Below, one piece after another: positions 15,741-16,218 of a stretch of 16,218 nucleotides of DNA (within the stretch, counting starts at the first letter, position 1; each line of letters starts with the position of its first letter). The position numbers and the translations under genes were made by a program. This DNA comes from Saprospiraceae bacterium (GTDB lineage: Bacteria > Bacteroidota > Bacteroidia > Chitinophagales > Saprospiraceae). Where the stretch lies: the NCBI GenBank assembly GCA_016714765.1, contig JADKCF010000040.1:1-16218 (forward strand). The letters are read 5' to 3'. The notes under the pieces were generated by a model. That model worked only from the letters and a program-made list of their open reading frames with translations. It did no database searches and was not told the origin of the DNA.

Positions 15741-15998
15741 TTACAATATAGTTAAATAATTTTTACGAATAAATCTTCTTCCACTGCTGGATTTGAGTTT
15801 TATTTCTTTTTCTCTGGCAAGAACTGCTGATTCCATATGTTCAACATGCACCATTTCCCACGGTACAAAAGCTTTAGTAGATTTATTTTGACCTGCATTA
15901 TGCTCCTTGAGCCTATGTGTAATATTTTGGGTCATACCGATGTAAATTCGATCATGCAACCAAAATACACATCCATCACTGCACCACCAGCTGCACAC
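15741..15998 (-). CDS. GIY-YIG domain protein, small, unclear N-terminus
   Basis: The 85-residue frame contains RIYIGMTQNITHRLKEHNAG (YIG motif and the following catalytic-region R and HN), STKAFVPWEMVHVEHMES, and AREKEIKLKSSSGRRFIRKN, matching small stand-alone UvrC-type GIY-YIG proteins of about 80-95 residues. The first motif is unclear: this frame reads CVFWLHDRIYIG with a short loop. The ATG at 15976 gives MDVYFG in another frame, overlapping the preceding stop as TGATG, and one base added near 15960 would join it to LHDRIYIG. A start at 15976 with an indel therefore looks likelier than the 15998 start, which overlaps the upstream gene by 23 bases. Its cellular role is unknown. Confidence 0.7.
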   Translation of the reverse strand: MCSWWCSDGCVFWLHDRIYIGMTQNITHRLKEHNAGQNKSTKAFVPWEMVHVEHMESAVLAREKEIKLKSSSGRRFIRKNYLTIL

Positions 15999-16218
15999 TC
16001 TTTATGATCTGGCCTTTGTGCGAGATGGAGAGTACATATATGCCTGATGATAAAGGTGATATATCCCAGATCATGTTTTGGTGTCGCTCGGACACTGATT
16101 GACTCAAAGCGATCCTGCCTTGTGCATCGTATATCGAGTACATCATGTCTGATTGCTCACCTTGATTGATGATGATCTGATCAGTGGCGGGATTTGGATA
16201 TATGGTAATATTTGGTAT
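15976..16218 (-). CDS. C-terminal end of a type IX-secreted protein (runs off right edge)
   Basis: Eighty-one codons from the window edge to TGA (15978-15976). The translation begins IPNITIYPNPATDQIIINQG, then YSIYDAQGRIALSQS, and ends IYVLSISHKGQIIKSVQLVV-Q. This is a standard C-terminal sorting domain of the type IX secretion system (YPNP start, central YD..GR, final SGIYVL), so the protein is exported and surface-attached or released. The functional part lies outside the window. It lies on the host side of tRNA-Arg. Confidence 0.88.
   Translation of the reverse strand: MPNITIYPNPATDQIIINQGEQSDMMYSIYDAQGRIALSQSVSERHQNMIWDISPLSSGIYVLSISHKGQIIKSVQLVVQ

Overview
The window looks like chromosomal DNA of a member of the Bacteroidota, perhaps Saprospiria/Chitinophagia-like (the class is a weak guess). 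Support comes from two type IX secretion C-terminal sorting domains (ends of the genes at 6204-7429 and 15976-16218), an RteC-family regulator, an IntDOT-like tyrosine recombinase, and at least two promoters that match the Bacteroidota consensus TTTG-N19-TAnnTTTG exactly in sequence and spacing. It reads as an accessory region joined to core chromosome at a tRNA-Arg gene.

Left block, minus strand (1-4731): a type I restriction-modification locus. An exact Bacteroidota promoter (4701-4731) precedes hsdR (4624-2026), then hsdM (1802-178), then a DUF1016/YhcG-like nuclease gene that starts inside the last codons of hsdM and runs off the left edge. No hsdS is visible; it may lie further left. hsdR and hsdM keep the recognisable motifs of their families but are broken into many frames. 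All five hsdM breaks, and most hsdR breaks that could be placed, sit in short homopolymer runs. This is either real decay or uncorrected long-read indels.

Middle block (4732-10870): about 1.4 kb of more GC-rich sequence with no convincing gene but several hairpins and repeats; a broken secreted BNR/T9SS protein (6204-7429); a 630-base gap with short repeats; a pair of diverged paralogous small genes (8060-8377 and 8457-8782), each followed by almost the same intrinsic terminator; and a secreted WG-repeat-like protein (9031-10314) whose reading continues past a stop and a frameshift into a leucine-rich-repeat-like tail (to 10682).

Right block (10815-15710): a compact minus-strand four-gene operon (12563 to 10877) with its own exact promoter and terminator. 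It encodes a conserved uncharacterised 260-residue protein, a DUF5675 protein and two small membrane proteins, and is the best candidate here for an undescribed functional unit. Next come a small plus-strand putative DNA-binding protein, a convergent RteC-family regulator and a tyrosine recombinase. The recombinase lies just inside the 3' end of tRNA-Arg(TCG). Five copies of a 10-base motif (TGTCGCAAAT/TGTCGCATAT) lie between them and look like arm-type integrase sites. The tRNA 3' end is the probable attachment site, so DNA left of 15634 is probably an integrated element and DNA to the right (GIY-YIG protein, T9SS-secreted protein) probably host chromosome. No second copy of the tRNA 3' end was found in the window, so the far element end lies outside it or is lost.
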